Assembly: GCF_030124145.1 (NCBI RefSeq)
Contig: NZ_JASKMS010000010.1
Span: 186,001-250,000, forward strand
Length of the DNA: 64,000 nt
Reading direction: 5' to 3'
From: Streptomyces sp. 378
GTDB taxonomy: Bacteria; Actinomycetota; Actinomycetes; Streptomycetales; Streptomycetaceae
Part shown: in pieces, positions 34,968-43,207 of the stretch
Layout of the letters: each line of letters begins with the position of its first letter
Position numbering within the stretch: the first letter of the stretch is position 1
Notes under the pieces: model-generated
The model's input: only the letters and a program-made list of their open reading frames with translations
What the model was told of the DNA's origin: nothing
The model's database searches: none
Made by a program: the position numbers and the translations under genes

Positions 34968-36446
34968 TCAGCGCCGCAGTGTCAGCAGCCCCGGCCGGTA
35001 GGGCCAGTGGCCGTACTCGCCGCCGGAGTTGGGGTTGCGTCCCTGATAGAGGAACTGGAGGTTGCAGGGATCGACGGTGAAGGTCTGGTCGGCGCTGGTG
35101 CGGATCAGTTCGCCATGGCTGATGTCGTTGGTCCAGGTGGCGCCGCTGTTGGCCTTGCCGGCGAAGGGGTTGCTCTCGGTCGCGGCCTGGGGTGTCCATG
35201 AGCCGTTCAGGCTGGTGGCCGTGAACGAGCGGAAGTAGCGGCCCTGCGAGCCGATCGCCTCGACGATCATGAGGTAGCGGTTCTGGCCCTGGAGCTTGTA
35301 GACCTGCGGGGCTTCGAACAGGTTGTTCGTCGTATCGCTCATGATCGTTGTGTAGTTCGAGCCGAAACTGCTCGGGAAGTTCCCGATCGGCATGCTGGCC
35401 CGGTAGATCTTGCCGTTGTCACCGGCGAAGAACAGGTACATGTTCTGGCCGTCAGCGATGAGCGTCTGGTCGATGGGCCCTGTTCTGGAGCCGGAGATGC
35501 TTCCGGAGAAGAGCACCTTCTGTGCTGACCAGCCATTGGGGTTGGTGGGGTCGCTCGACGTCCGGTAGGAGAAGGCGCTCCCACCGCCCCACTGGTAGGC
35601 GAGCACCCAGATGTTCTTCGGCGCGAAGTAGAAGAGCGTGGGCGCCACGACAGAGTTCGACATCGTGTTCTGGCTGGCCGAGGCCATCTCCGGCCAGTTG
35701 CTGAACAGGCCGAAGTTCATCGAACCCCAGCCCACACCCGTTCCCGCGGCGCCGTGCGTCGTCGCATAGACGAGATGCTTGCCGTTGTAGGGGGCGACGG
35801 TGAAGTCCTTGAGCGAGGCCCACCCGGCCTTGGGCTGCGCCAGTGCGCCCGTCGATGTCCAGCGGTACGTCGACGGAAGATCGCACGTGCCGGGGTTGTC
35901 GCCGCCGACCTTGACGAGCTGCCACTGCTGGTTGGCACCGCCCCAGTCGTCGTACTGGACGATGTTCGCGTTGTCGGCGGTGGAGGCGCCCTGCACTTCG
36001 AGGGCCTTGTTGCTGTGGCGCGAGATGAGTCTCACGTAGCCGTCCGAGCTGTCGGCCAGCCGCCACTGCTGGTTGGTGCTGTCGAGGTCTGCCCACTGGA
36101 CGATCGAGCCGCCGTTCGCCGTGGACCAGTTGTAGACGTCCAGCACCTTGCCCGAGTGGCGGGACTTGATGCGGAAGTAGCCGCCCCCGGAATCGACGAA
36201 CTGCCACTGCTGCTGGGCCTGATCGTTCCTGGCCCACTGGGTGATGCGGGCGCCGTCGCCGGTCGCCATGTTGTAGACATCCAGGGCCTTGCCGCTGTTG
36301 CGGTTGACCAGCACATACGAGGCGTTGGGGTCCACGGTCGCCGCGCCGGCGGGCTGGGCGCCGAGGAAGGTGGCCACGAGCAGCAAGGGCGCAAGGACGG
36401 CGAGTAAGCGTTTCAGACGGACCGGGGACGGAGGGCTGAACCACAT
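34968..36446 (-). CDS. abfB: Secreted GH62 alpha-L-arabinofuranosidase with N-terminal CBM13
   Basis: 492 residues from ATG 36446, AAAGGAGG 11 bases upstream. Signal peptide to about residue 36 (LAVLAPLLLVATFLG, cut near AGAA). Residues 37-175 are a ricin-type CBM13 trefoil with three repeats marked by QQQW, NQQW and NQQW. Residues 185-492 are GH62: YRWTSTGALAQPKAGWASLK, DFTVAPYNGKHLVYATTH, GPIDQTLIADGQNMYLFFAG, NNLFEAPQVYKLQGQNRYLM and TWTNDISHGELIRT. GH62 enzymes remove single arabinose branches from arabinoxylan with inversion. It diverges from the GH10 xylanase across a 680-base control region and is probably co-regulated with it. Confidence 0.94.
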   Translation of the reverse strand: MWFSPPSPVRLKRLLAVLAPLLLVATFLGAQPAGAATVDPNASYVLVNRNSGKALDVYNMATGDGARITQWARNDQAQQQWQFVDSGGGYFRIKSRHSGKVLDVYNWSTANGGSIVQWADLDSTNQQWRLADSSDGYVRLISRHSNKALEVQGASTADNANIVQYDDWGGANQQWQLVKVGGDNPGTCDLPSTYRWTSTGALAQPKAGWASLKDFTVAPYNGKHLVYATTHGAAGTGVGWGSMNFGLFSNWPEMASASQNTMSNSVVAPTLFYFAPKNIWVLAYQWGGGSAFSYRTSSDPTNPNGWSAQKVLFSGSISGSRTGPIDQTLIADGQNMYLFFAGDNGKIYRASMPIGNFPSSFGSNYTTIMSDTTNNLFEAPQVYKLQGQNRYLMIVEAIGSQGRYFRSFTATSLNGSWTPQAATESNPFAGKANSGATWTNDISHGELIRTSADQTFTVDPCNLQFLYQGRNPNSGGEYGHWPYRPGLLTLRR

Positions 36447-36524
36447 CGGAGAGGGCCTCCTTTGGGGGGTGGGGTGAGGTGACCCGATGAACCGCGGAGC
36501 GGAGCTGCCGGGGACATGGAAATC

Positions 36525-36537
36525 TCGAAACTTTCGA
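36525..36537. promoter_or_regulatory. CGAAA-N-TTTCG xylanase-type operator
   Basis: TCGAAACTTTCGA is a perfect palindrome around a central C. CGAAA inverted repeats have been described upstream of Streptomyces xylanase genes. It lies about 80 bases upstream of the GH62 start. A degenerate copy, CGAATGTTTCG, occurs at 36691-36701. Confidence 0.7.
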
Positions 36538-36695
36538 TGAATTCCCGAATACTCAGACGCCACAAGGTAGGAATGCCGGGCCCGCCGGTCAAGGCCTGTC
36601 ACCGATCTGTCCACAAACAGCGTCTCGCCCCACCCGGTGGCAGCCGCCATCGGCGACGCCCCGGCTGATGGTTCGGCCCCCCGGATGCTGCGAAT

Positions 36696-36717
36696 GTTTC
36701 GATTGGAGAATCGAAAC
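36696..36717. promoter_or_regulatory. 9-bp inverted repeat containing CGAAA boxes
   Basis: GTTTCGATT (36696-36704) and AATCGAAAC (36709-36717) pair perfectly around GGAG. The arms contain TTTCG and CGAAA in the opposite order to the site at 36525, so the same protein may bind with a different half-site arrangement. Confidence 0.65.
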
Positions 36718-36734
36718 TTGTTCTGCGGGGAGTA

Positions 36735-36752
36735 TTGACGAGTCATCGTCAA
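36735..36752. promoter_or_regulatory. 7-bp inverted repeat overlapping a possible -35
   Basis: TTGACGA and TCGTCAA pair around GTCA. The left arm contains TTGACG, a good -35 hexamer for the GH10 operon, so a repressor bound here would compete with polymerase. No convincing -10 is visible at the right distance. Confidence 0.5.
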
Positions 36753-36785
36753 CGCCTCAATCATCCTGACTGAGGCGCCGACCTT

Positions 36786-36803
36786 GGTTCGAGATGTCGA
36801 ACC
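36786..36803. promoter_or_regulatory. 7-bp inverted repeat GGTTCGA/TCGAACC
   Basis: GGTTCGA (36786-36792) and TCGAACC (36797-36803) pair perfectly around GATG. It shares the TTCGA/TCGAA core with the two upstream palindromes and lies on the GH10 side of the region. Confidence 0.5.
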
Positions 36804-37126
36804 ACCTGTGCTGCACGGCAGATCTACGCACAGCCGCACGACCCGATCCGCGCACCAAGAGCACCCAGCACCCTGCGCCACCCCGTCACGTACCGGTGAG
36901 GTTCGCACCAGCGCATCCTGGCTCTTCGCGCAGCCGGAGAGGTGCGCGACGCCGTGTGGCGGTCCCCCTGGCCGAGCCGCGATGGAGTGCCCCCATGCCT
37001 GTGTCGAAACACCGCCGCGCCCCGCCGTACGCCACCCGACGACCGACCGGGTGCCGTCCGTGGGGGCGGACGACGCATTCCCCTGCGCTTCAGTCCTTCC
37101 GTGACACCTACCTTGGAGGCACAGCC

Positions 37127-38557
37127 ATGGGCTCGTATGCCCTTCCCGGACCCGTCGTCCGCCGGAGAATCCGCGGCCTGCTGCTGACGCCGGTCGTCGG
37201 CGTCCTCGCCGCGGTCACCGCACTGGTGACGCCGCCGCCCGCACACGCCGCCGAGAACACGCTCGGCGCCGCGGCGGCGCAGAGCGGCCGCTACTTCGGC
37301 ACCGCCATCGCCTCGGGCAGGCTGGGCGATTCGGCGTACACGACGATCGCGAACCGCGAGTTCAACTCGGTGACGGCCGAGAACGAGATGAAGATCGACG
37401 CCACCGAACCACAGCGGGGCCAGTTCAACTTCACCGCCGCTGACCGCGTCTACAACTGGGCGGTGCAGAACGGCAAGCAGGTGCGCGGCCACACCCTGGC
37501 CTGGCACTCCCAGCAGCCCGGCTGGATGCAGAGCCTCAACGGCAGCGCGCTGCGCCAGGCGATGATCGGCCACATCAACGGCGTGATGGCCCACTACAAG
37601 GGCAAGATCACCCAGTGGGACGTCGTGAACGAGGCCTTCGAGGACGGCAATTCGGGAGCCCGACGCAACTCCAACCTGCAACGCACCGGCAACGACTGGA
37701 TCGAGGTCGCGTTCCGCACCGCACGCGCCGCCGATCCGGCCGCCAAGCTCTGCTACAACGACTACAACGTCGAGAACTGGACCTGGGCAAAAACCCAGGC
37801 CATGTACCGCATGGTCCGAGACTTCAAGCAGCGCGGCGTGCCGATCGACTGCGTCGGCTTCCAGTCGCACTTCAACAGCGGCAGCCCCTACAACAGCAAC
37901 TTCCGCACCACCCTGCAGAGCTTCGCCGCCCTCGGCGTCGACGTGGCCATCACCGAGCTCGACATCCAGGGCGCCTCGCCCACGACCTACGCCAACGTGA
38001 CCAACGACTGCCTGGCCGTCCCGCGCTGCCTCGGCATCACCGTCTGGGGTGTGCGCGACAGCGACTCCTGGCGACGGGAGCACACGCCGCTGCTGTTCAA
38101 CGACAACGGCAGCAAGAAGCCCGCCTACACCGCCGTCCTCAACGCACTCAACGGCGGCTCGACCACGCCCCCTCCGGACGGCGGGCCGATCAAGGGCGTC
38201 GGTTCGGGCCGCTGCCTGGACGTGCCCGGCACCAGCACCACCGACGGCACCCAGCTCCAGCTGTGGGACTGCAACAACGGCACCAATCAGCGGTGGACGC
38301 ACACCGCCGCCGGCGAGCTCAGGGTCTACGGCAACAAGTGCCTGGACGCCGCCGGCACCGGCAACGGCGCCAAGGTTCAGATCTACAACTGCTGGGGCGG
38401 CGACAACCAGAAATGGCGCCTCAACTCCGACGGATCCATCGTGGGCGTCCAGTCCGGCCTCTGCCTCGACGCCGTCGGAGCCGGCACCGCCAACGGCACC
38501 CTGATCCAGCTCTACTCCTGCTCGAACGGCGCCAACCAACGCTGGACCCGCACCTGA
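37127..38557 (+). CDS. Secreted GH10 endo-1,4-beta-xylanase with C-terminal CBM13
   Basis: 476 residues from ATG 37127 with TTGGAGG six bases before. Signal peptide with Arg-rich start (VVRRRIRGLLL) and cut near AHAA. The GH10 barrel follows: SGRYFGTAIASGRLGDSAYT, FNSVTAENEMKID, HTLAWHSQQPGW, the acid/base Glu in WDVVNEAFEDG and the nucleophile Glu in DVAITELDIQG. A Gly/Pro linker (GGSTTPPPDGG) leads to a ricin-type CBM13 with three QRW/QKW repeats and paired Cys. The architecture is that of Streptomyces XlnA/FXYN enzymes. It cuts the xylan backbone outside the cell. The CE1 gene follows 31 bases downstream in one operon. Confidence 0.95.
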   Translation: MGSYALPGPVVRRRIRGLLLTPVVGVLAAVTALVTPPPAHAAENTLGAAAAQSGRYFGTAIASGRLGDSAYTTIANREFNSVTAENEMKIDATEPQRGQFNFTAADRVYNWAVQNGKQVRGHTLAWHSQQPGWMQSLNGSALRQAMIGHINGVMAHYKGKITQWDVVNEAFEDGNSGARRNSNLQRTGNDWIEVAFRTARAADPAAKLCYNDYNVENWTWAKTQAMYRMVRDFKQRGVPIDCVGFQSHFNSGSPYNSNFRTTLQSFAALGVDVAITELDIQGASPTTYANVTNDCLAVPRCLGITVWGVRDSDSWRREHTPLLFNDNGSKKPAYTAVLNALNGGSTTPPPDGGPIKGVGSGRCLDVPGTSTTDGTQLQLWDCNNGTNQRWTHTAAGELRVYGNKCLDAAGTGNGAKVQIYNCWGGDNQKWRLNSDGSIVGVQSGLCLDAVGAGTANGTLIQLYSCSNGANQRWTRT

Positions 38558-38588
38558 TGGGGCCCGTCGCAGACGAAAGGGCGAATCG

Positions 38589-39962
38589 ATGAAGACCTGT
38601 AGTGCGGATTCCCCCGCTCCGGTGCGGCGACATCGCTGGTGGTCCCGGGTCGCCGCCGTGGTGGCGGCGACCCTCGCGATCGGCACGCTCGTCGCGGTGC
38701 GTCCGACGCCCGCCGAGGCGGCGACGGTGGACACCAACGCCTGGTACGTCCTGGTCAACCGCAACAGCGGCAAGGCGCTGGACGTCTCCGGCTCATCCAC
38801 CGCCGACGGCGCCCGGCTCGGCCAGTGGACGCGCCACGACGGAACCAACCAGCAGTGGCAGTTCGTGGACTCCGGAGGCGGCTTCTACCGCCTCAAGGCC
38901 CGGCATTCGGGCAAGGTTCTCGACGTGGCCGGCTCCTCGGCCGCGGACGGTGCAGCGATCCAGCAGTGGGCCGACCACAACGGGGCCAACCAGCAGTTCC
39001 GCCTGGCCGACTCCGAGGCCGGCCACGTCCGGCTGATCAACCGCGGCAGCGGCAAGGCGGTCGAGGTGCAGGGCGCCTCCACCGCCGACGGCGGCACCGT
39101 CGTCCAGTACTCCGACTGGGGCGGCGCCAACCAGCAGTGGCAGATGATCAAGCTGTCGTCCGGTGGGGGTGGCGGCGGATGCGGCAGCGCCCCGGCTCTG
39201 ACGAGCGGTACCCACACGATCCAGAGCGGCGGCAAGAGCCGCAGCTTCATCCTCAGGGTTCCCGCCAACTACGACAGCAGCCACCGCTACCGGCTGATCT
39301 TCGCGTTCCACTGGCGGGGCGGAACCGCCGGCGACGTCGCCTCGGGCGGTACGAGCGGGAACGCCTGGTCCTACTACGGCCAGCAGGAACAGTCAAACAA
39401 CAGCGCGATCCTCGTCGCCCCCCAGGGCCTCGGCAACGGCTGGGCCAATGCGGGCGGTGAGGACGTCACCTTCGTCGACGACATGATCCGGCGCATCGAG
39501 GGCGGCCTCTGTGTCAACCCGGCACAGCGCTTCGCCACGGGATTCAGCTGGGGCGGCGGTATGAGTTACGCACTCGCATGCAGCCGGGCGAACGTCTTCA
39601 GGGCCGTCGCCGTCATCTCCGGCGCCCAGATCAGCGGGTGCAGCGGCGGCAACCAGCCCATCGCCTACTTCGGGATCCACGGCATCAGCGACAACGTCCT
39701 CAACATCGGGCAAGGACGGTCCCTGCGCGACAGGTTCGTCCGCAACAACGGCTGCACTGCCCAGAGCCCGCGCGAGCCCGCGCCGGGCAGCCGAACGCAC
39801 ATCACCACCACCTACTCGGGCTGCCGTGCCGGATACCCGGTCCAATGGGCCGCGTTCGACGGAGGCCACGGACCCGGTCCGGTCGACGGCTCCGGCGGCG
39901 AAAGCGGCGTCACCACCTGGACCAAGGCAGAGATCTGGAGGTTCTTCGCACAGTTCCAGTGA
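38589..39962 (+). CDS. Secreted CE1 feruloyl/acetylxylan esterase with N-terminal CBM13
   Basis: 457 residues from ATG 38589 (GAAAGGG upstream). Signal peptide cut near AEAA. Residues 45-185 are a CBM13 trefoil close in sequence to that of the GH62 enzyme (shared WYVLVNRNSGKALDV-like repeats). A Gly linker leads to a CE1/PHB-depolymerase-type alpha/beta hydrolase: YRLIFAFHWRGGTAGDVASG, LVAPQGLGNGWANAGGEDVT, nucleophile in FATGFSWGGGMSYALA, a candidate acid in IHGISDNVLNIG and His in FDGGHGPGPVD. This matches Streptomyces feruloyl esterases, which free ferulate from arabinoxylan; acetylxylan esterase is the alternative. It is the second gene of the xylanase operon and ends at a 15-bp hairpin. 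Confidence 0.9.
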   Translation: MKTCSADSPAPVRRHRWWSRVAAVVAATLAIGTLVAVRPTPAEAATVDTNAWYVLVNRNSGKALDVSGSSTADGARLGQWTRHDGTNQQWQFVDSGGGFYRLKARHSGKVLDVAGSSAADGAAIQQWADHNGANQQFRLADSEAGHVRLINRGSGKAVEVQGASTADGGTVVQYSDWGGANQQWQMIKLSSGGGGGGCGSAPALTSGTHTIQSGGKSRSFILRVPANYDSSHRYRLIFAFHWRGGTAGDVASGGTSGNAWSYYGQQEQSNNSAILVAPQGLGNGWANAGGEDVTFVDDMIRRIEGGLCVNPAQRFATGFSWGGGMSYALACSRANVFRAVAVISGAQISGCSGGNQPIAYFGIHGISDNVLNIGQGRSLRDRFVRNNGCTAQSPREPAPGSRTHITTTYSGCRAGYPVQWAAFDGGHGPGPVDGSGGESGVTTWTKAEIWRFFAQFQ

Positions 39963-39976
39963 CACGTCCGCACCAC

Positions 39977-40009
39977 GGAGTGGAGCCAGGACGATCCTGG
40001 CTCCACTCC
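39977..40009 (+). terminator. 15-bp hairpin terminator of the xylanase operon
   Basis: GGAGTGGAGCCAGGA (39977-39991) pairs perfectly with TCCTGGCTCCACTCC (39995-40009) around CGA, 15 bases past the CE1 stop. It is among the longest perfect stems in the window. Confidence 0.85.
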
Positions 40010-40181
40010 ACCGACGTCTGCCTCAGGGTCTGGTCAGCCCCCTGCTGCTGTGGCCTGCCGGGTGGGAGACCGCGCCGTTCCCAGGCTCCAGCAGCCCGCT
40101 GACCGTGCGCCGGAGGAGCCCGGCGGAGGCTGCGCGGCGCCCGGCGGATGCCGACGGCGCCCGGCGGGTACCCCTGGTGGC

Positions 40182-41519
40182 ATGCGTACCACCCCGTCCC
40201 ACAGAGGCGGCACTGTCGCGAGGTCTCCAGAGGTCACGTCCGTCGCGGTCCTGATGGAACTGGTCAGGAACGAGTCGTCCGGCGGACATGTGAAGTGCTG
40301 GGAGCGGTTCGCCGAGGCGGCGGCCCGGCAGGGGAGCGACGGAGCCGCCGTCGATCTCACCATCTACGTGCTCGGACACCGCGAACACGTCGAGGAACTG
40401 TCACCCCGAGTGCGGTTCGTGGCACTGCGACCGGTCCTGAGCACGGCTGCGGTCATGCCCGTCATGGGAGGTGTGGACATCACCGACCTCGCACCCCACC
40501 ACCCCCGCCTCGCCGGACTGCTGCCCCGTCACGACGTCTGGCACCTCACCCACAGTTTCGCGTTCGCCATGACCGCCGACCGGCTCGCCCGCCGCGCCTC
40601 CCTCGCACCGCGCCCGGGCCTGGTGAGCTCCCTCCACACGGACGTCCCGGCCCTGGCGTCCGTCTACACCCGCCAGATGATCGGGAAACTGCCCGGTCTC
40701 ACCAAGGTCGCCGATCGGCCCGCGGCCGGCCTGCCGCACCTGGCGGAACAGCTCCTGCGACGCCGGCGCGACCGGCTGCTGCGGCGCTGCGACCGGGTCC
40801 TCGCCTCCTCACCGCACGCCGCGGAGGAGATGGGCGCGCTCGTCGGACCCGGCCGTCTGTCCCTGCTGCGCCGCGGTGTCGACCACGACCGGTTCCGCCC
40901 CGACCCGGCGGCCCGCGCGGAACTGGCCCGCCGCCACCACGTCCCCGGGGACCGGCCCCTGGTGCTGTTCGTCGGCCGGGTGGATGCCTCGAAAGGCGCT
41001 CCTCTCCTCGGGGCGGCGGTCCATCGGCTCGGACAGCGCGGACACCCCGCCCATCTGGTCATCGTCGGTTCCGGCGCCGAAACCGGCAGTCTCAAGGAAC
41101 TGCTGGGGCCTCACGTGACCCTGCTCGGACAGCAGCCGCAGGACCGGCTGGCACAGGTGTACGCCGCCTGCGACGTCTTCGCCTTCCCCTCGCACACCGA
41201 GACCGTCGGCAACGTGGTCGCGGAGGCGATGGGATGCGGCCTGCCCGTGGTCCTGCCGGAGCGCGCGGAGACCACGCAGTGGCTGGCCGCCCCCGGTCAC
41301 GACGGCCTGGCGGTGCGGGACGACACCCCGGAGGGCTGGGCCCGGGCGCTGGAGAGCCTGGTGGCCCGGCCCGGTCCGCGGCGGGCCATGGGGCGGCGGG
41401 CGGCCCACACCGCACGCACCCGGCACCCCACGTGGACGCAGGTCATGGAGGAGGACCTCCTGCCCGTCTGGCTTCAGGCCGCCGGGGTCGTGGAGCGAGC
41501 GGGCGCCGGCCGGCCCTGA
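40182..41519 (+). CDS. GT4 family glycosyltransferase
   Basis: 445 residues from ATG 40182, chosen because the first GT-B strand (SVAVLMELVRNESSGGHVKC) follows within 25 residues. The C-terminal domain has the GT4 donor-binding signature: LVLFVGRVDASKGAPLLGAA, HLVIVGSGAETGSL, then VYAACDVFAFPSHTETVGNV with EAMGCGLPVV, where the Glu contacts the nucleotide-sugar. N-terminal domain includes the His-rich THSFAFAMTADR. It transfers a sugar from a nucleotide donor to an unknown acceptor, perhaps a glycolipid (PimB- or MgtA-like). Only five bases separate its stop from that of the convergent DMT permease. Confidence 0.88.
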   Translation: MRTTPSHRGGTVARSPEVTSVAVLMELVRNESSGGHVKCWERFAEAAARQGSDGAAVDLTIYVLGHREHVEELSPRVRFVALRPVLSTAAVMPVMGGVDITDLAPHHPRLAGLLPRHDVWHLTHSFAFAMTADRLARRASLAPRPGLVSSLHTDVPALASVYTRQMIGKLPGLTKVADRPAAGLPHLAEQLLRRRRDRLLRRCDRVLASSPHAAEEMGALVGPGRLSLLRRGVDHDRFRPDPAARAELARRHHVPGDRPLVLFVGRVDASKGAPLLGAAVHRLGQRGHPAHLVIVGSGAETGSLKELLGPHVTLLGQQPQDRLAQVYAACDVFAFPSHTETVGNVVAEAMGCGLPVVLPERAETTQWLAAPGHDGLAVRDDTPEGWARALESLVARPGPRRAMGRRAAHTARTRHPTWTQVMEEDLLPVWLQAAGVVERAGAGRP

Positions 41520-41524
41520 GGCGC

Positions 41525-42472
41525 TCACCGCCGGGTGCCGCGGGGCGGCTCGTCCTCGGGAGCCGATGGCACGGACCCTCCGTCTCCGGCCGCCTGTTCC
41601 CGCCGTAGTGCGTCCTGCCGGTGCAGCGCCGTGATGGCCGGTGAGGTGTCCAGGCGGATGATGCCGATGACGGTCGCCGCGACACCCGACACGGTGAGGG
41701 CCGCGAGCGGCCAGTCGAGGCGCAGCGTCTCGCCGAACAACGTGGTTCCGACCGCCACGGCGACGACCGGCTCGGCCGTGTCCATCACCGTCATGGTGGC
41801 GGCGAGCGGCCCCTCCCGGAACGCGCTCTGAATGAGCAGCAGCCCGCCGATGCTCGCCACCACCAGGAGGTACGTCTGCCAGGCCGAGAAGACCGCGGCG
41901 AATCCACGGGGCACCCGGGCCACGGTCGCGTTCAGCAGCACCGACTGGAATCCCATGACGGTACCGGCGGCCAGGGCGATGAGGGAGGCCCTCCAGACGC
42001 CGGTGACGCACGTACGCGCGACCAGCGCCCCGACCGTCACGGCCGCGACCGCTCCCATCGCCAGCAGCCACGGACCGAGGCGCGCCGTCGCGGGATCCCC
42101 ACCACTGGGCCGGGTCGTGACCAGAACGGCGGACAGACCGGCCGCCACGGCCAGGACGCCGCCCCACTCCCGGGCCCCCAGCCGCACCCGGTACAGCCGG
42201 GCCGACAGCGGAATGGCGAAGAGCAGCTCGCAGACGATCAACGGCTGCACCAGACTCAGCGGACCGAACGCCAGCGCCAGGGCCTGGAACATATAGGCCA
42301 CGATCGCGAGTGCGATGCCGGACACCCACATGCGCTGTCGCAGCAGATGCCACAGCAACCGCCAGGACAACGCCTCGTCCGCCGGGCGGGCACTCGCCGA
42401 CCGCTGCTGGAGCACACCGGCCCCGGCGAAGCAGGCACCGGAGGCGAGGGAAGCGAGAACGGCGACGATCAT
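41525..42472 (-). CDS. DMT superfamily (EamA-like) permease
   Basis: 315 residues from ATG 42472 with nine or ten hydrophobic helices and two EamA-like halves (VQPLIVCELLFAIPLSARL; TAEPVVAVAVGTTLFGETL). This is the DMT family of drug/metabolite exporters, of the type that starts with a helix at residue 1 (DUF6-like, NIPA-related). The C-terminal 35 residues are hydrophilic. Substrate unknown. It is convergent with the glycosyltransferase and has 735 gene-free bases upstream. Confidence 0.85.
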   Translation of the reverse strand: MIVAVLASLASGACFAGAGVLQQRSASARPADEALSWRLLWHLLRQRMWVSGIALAIVAYMFQALALAFGPLSLVQPLIVCELLFAIPLSARLYRVRLGAREWGGVLAVAAGLSAVLVTTRPSGGDPATARLGPWLLAMGAVAAVTVGALVARTCVTGVWRASLIALAAGTVMGFQSVLLNATVARVPRGFAAVFSAWQTYLLVVASIGGLLLIQSAFREGPLAATMTVMDTAEPVVAVAVGTTLFGETLRLDWPLAALTVSGVAATVIGIIRLDTSPAITALHRQDALRREQAAGDGGSVPSAPEDEPPRGTRR

Positions 42473-43207
42473 GTGGTGACCGGGGTCACGAGGCGGCGTG
42501 GCAGCGGGTCAGGCGTGCGCGAGACGCCGGGCGGCCTTGGCAGGGGAGCGTTCGCTCGGCCGCTCACGCAGGGTCGGTCGAACCGCCACCGGGGCCCGCT
42601 GCGCCGGGCGCCGACGGTGACGGAGTACGGCCCCGGGCCGAGGATGTACGTGGTGTCGCGGCCGGTCATGACTGCCGACCCGGCACCGGAGCCCGGAACC
42701 AGCCGGTCGGGCGAGCGCCCGGACGCGCCCGCAGAGGTGCTCCACCGTGGGTACTCCCGGTCGTCAGGAACGCCCGGCGCGGCGAGCCCGGGGAGACGGG
42801 AGCGGCGGTTCCCCGCCGTCTCCGCGACGACAGCGCGCGGCAGGACCGGCGGGCCGACGGCGGTCGGTCCGAGGAGGGCTCCGGCACGGCGGTGGACCGG
42901 CCTGCCCGGATCACGTCGGCGGCTGCGGAAGACATGGGCCTCTGGGGGTGTCGGTCGTGCGAACAGAACGTGGACGCCCGCGCTGCGGGAGATCCGCTGT
43001 CCATGCCTCCCCGGGAGTCAGGCGTCTCCAACCCTCCGGAACATGCCTTGCCCAGTCCTTGTGCGGTCCGTCGCACATGAGCTCTCCCTTCCCGAGGCCG
43101 CCGGGCCGTCCTCCGCGGTGAGTACTCTCCGGCGCCTGCCGAACCGCTGGGACCCGCCGTCGTCCTCGGTGCCGGTGCGGCTGTTGTCCTGGGAGGGGCA
43201 AGGCCGG
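42473..43207. other. Long intergenic region, no gene seen
   Basis: 735 bases between the DMT start and the SpoIIE stop. All open frames show the Arg/Pro/Ser composition of shadow reading and lack ribosome sites. It is the largest gene-free block in the window, and I see no repeat, integrase or transposon end that explains it. Confidence 0.4.

Larger units (their letters stand above)
36447..37126. other. Shared control region of the xylan genes
   Basis: 680 bases between divergent GH62 and GH10 starts, with no gene. The part from 36520 to 36810 is clearly lower in GC and holds at least four inverted repeats, listed separately, plus CGCCTCA/TGAGGCG (36753-36777). The last 320 bases are GC-rich and stay open in the GH10 frame, but the signal peptide begins only at 37127, so they are probably leader. 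Confidence 0.6.

Noticed and set aside
42473..43207. Search for an integrated element or RNA gene in the largest gene-free block
   Set aside because: I found no integrase fragment, tRNA-like fold, direct repeat or transposon end; open frames look like shadows.
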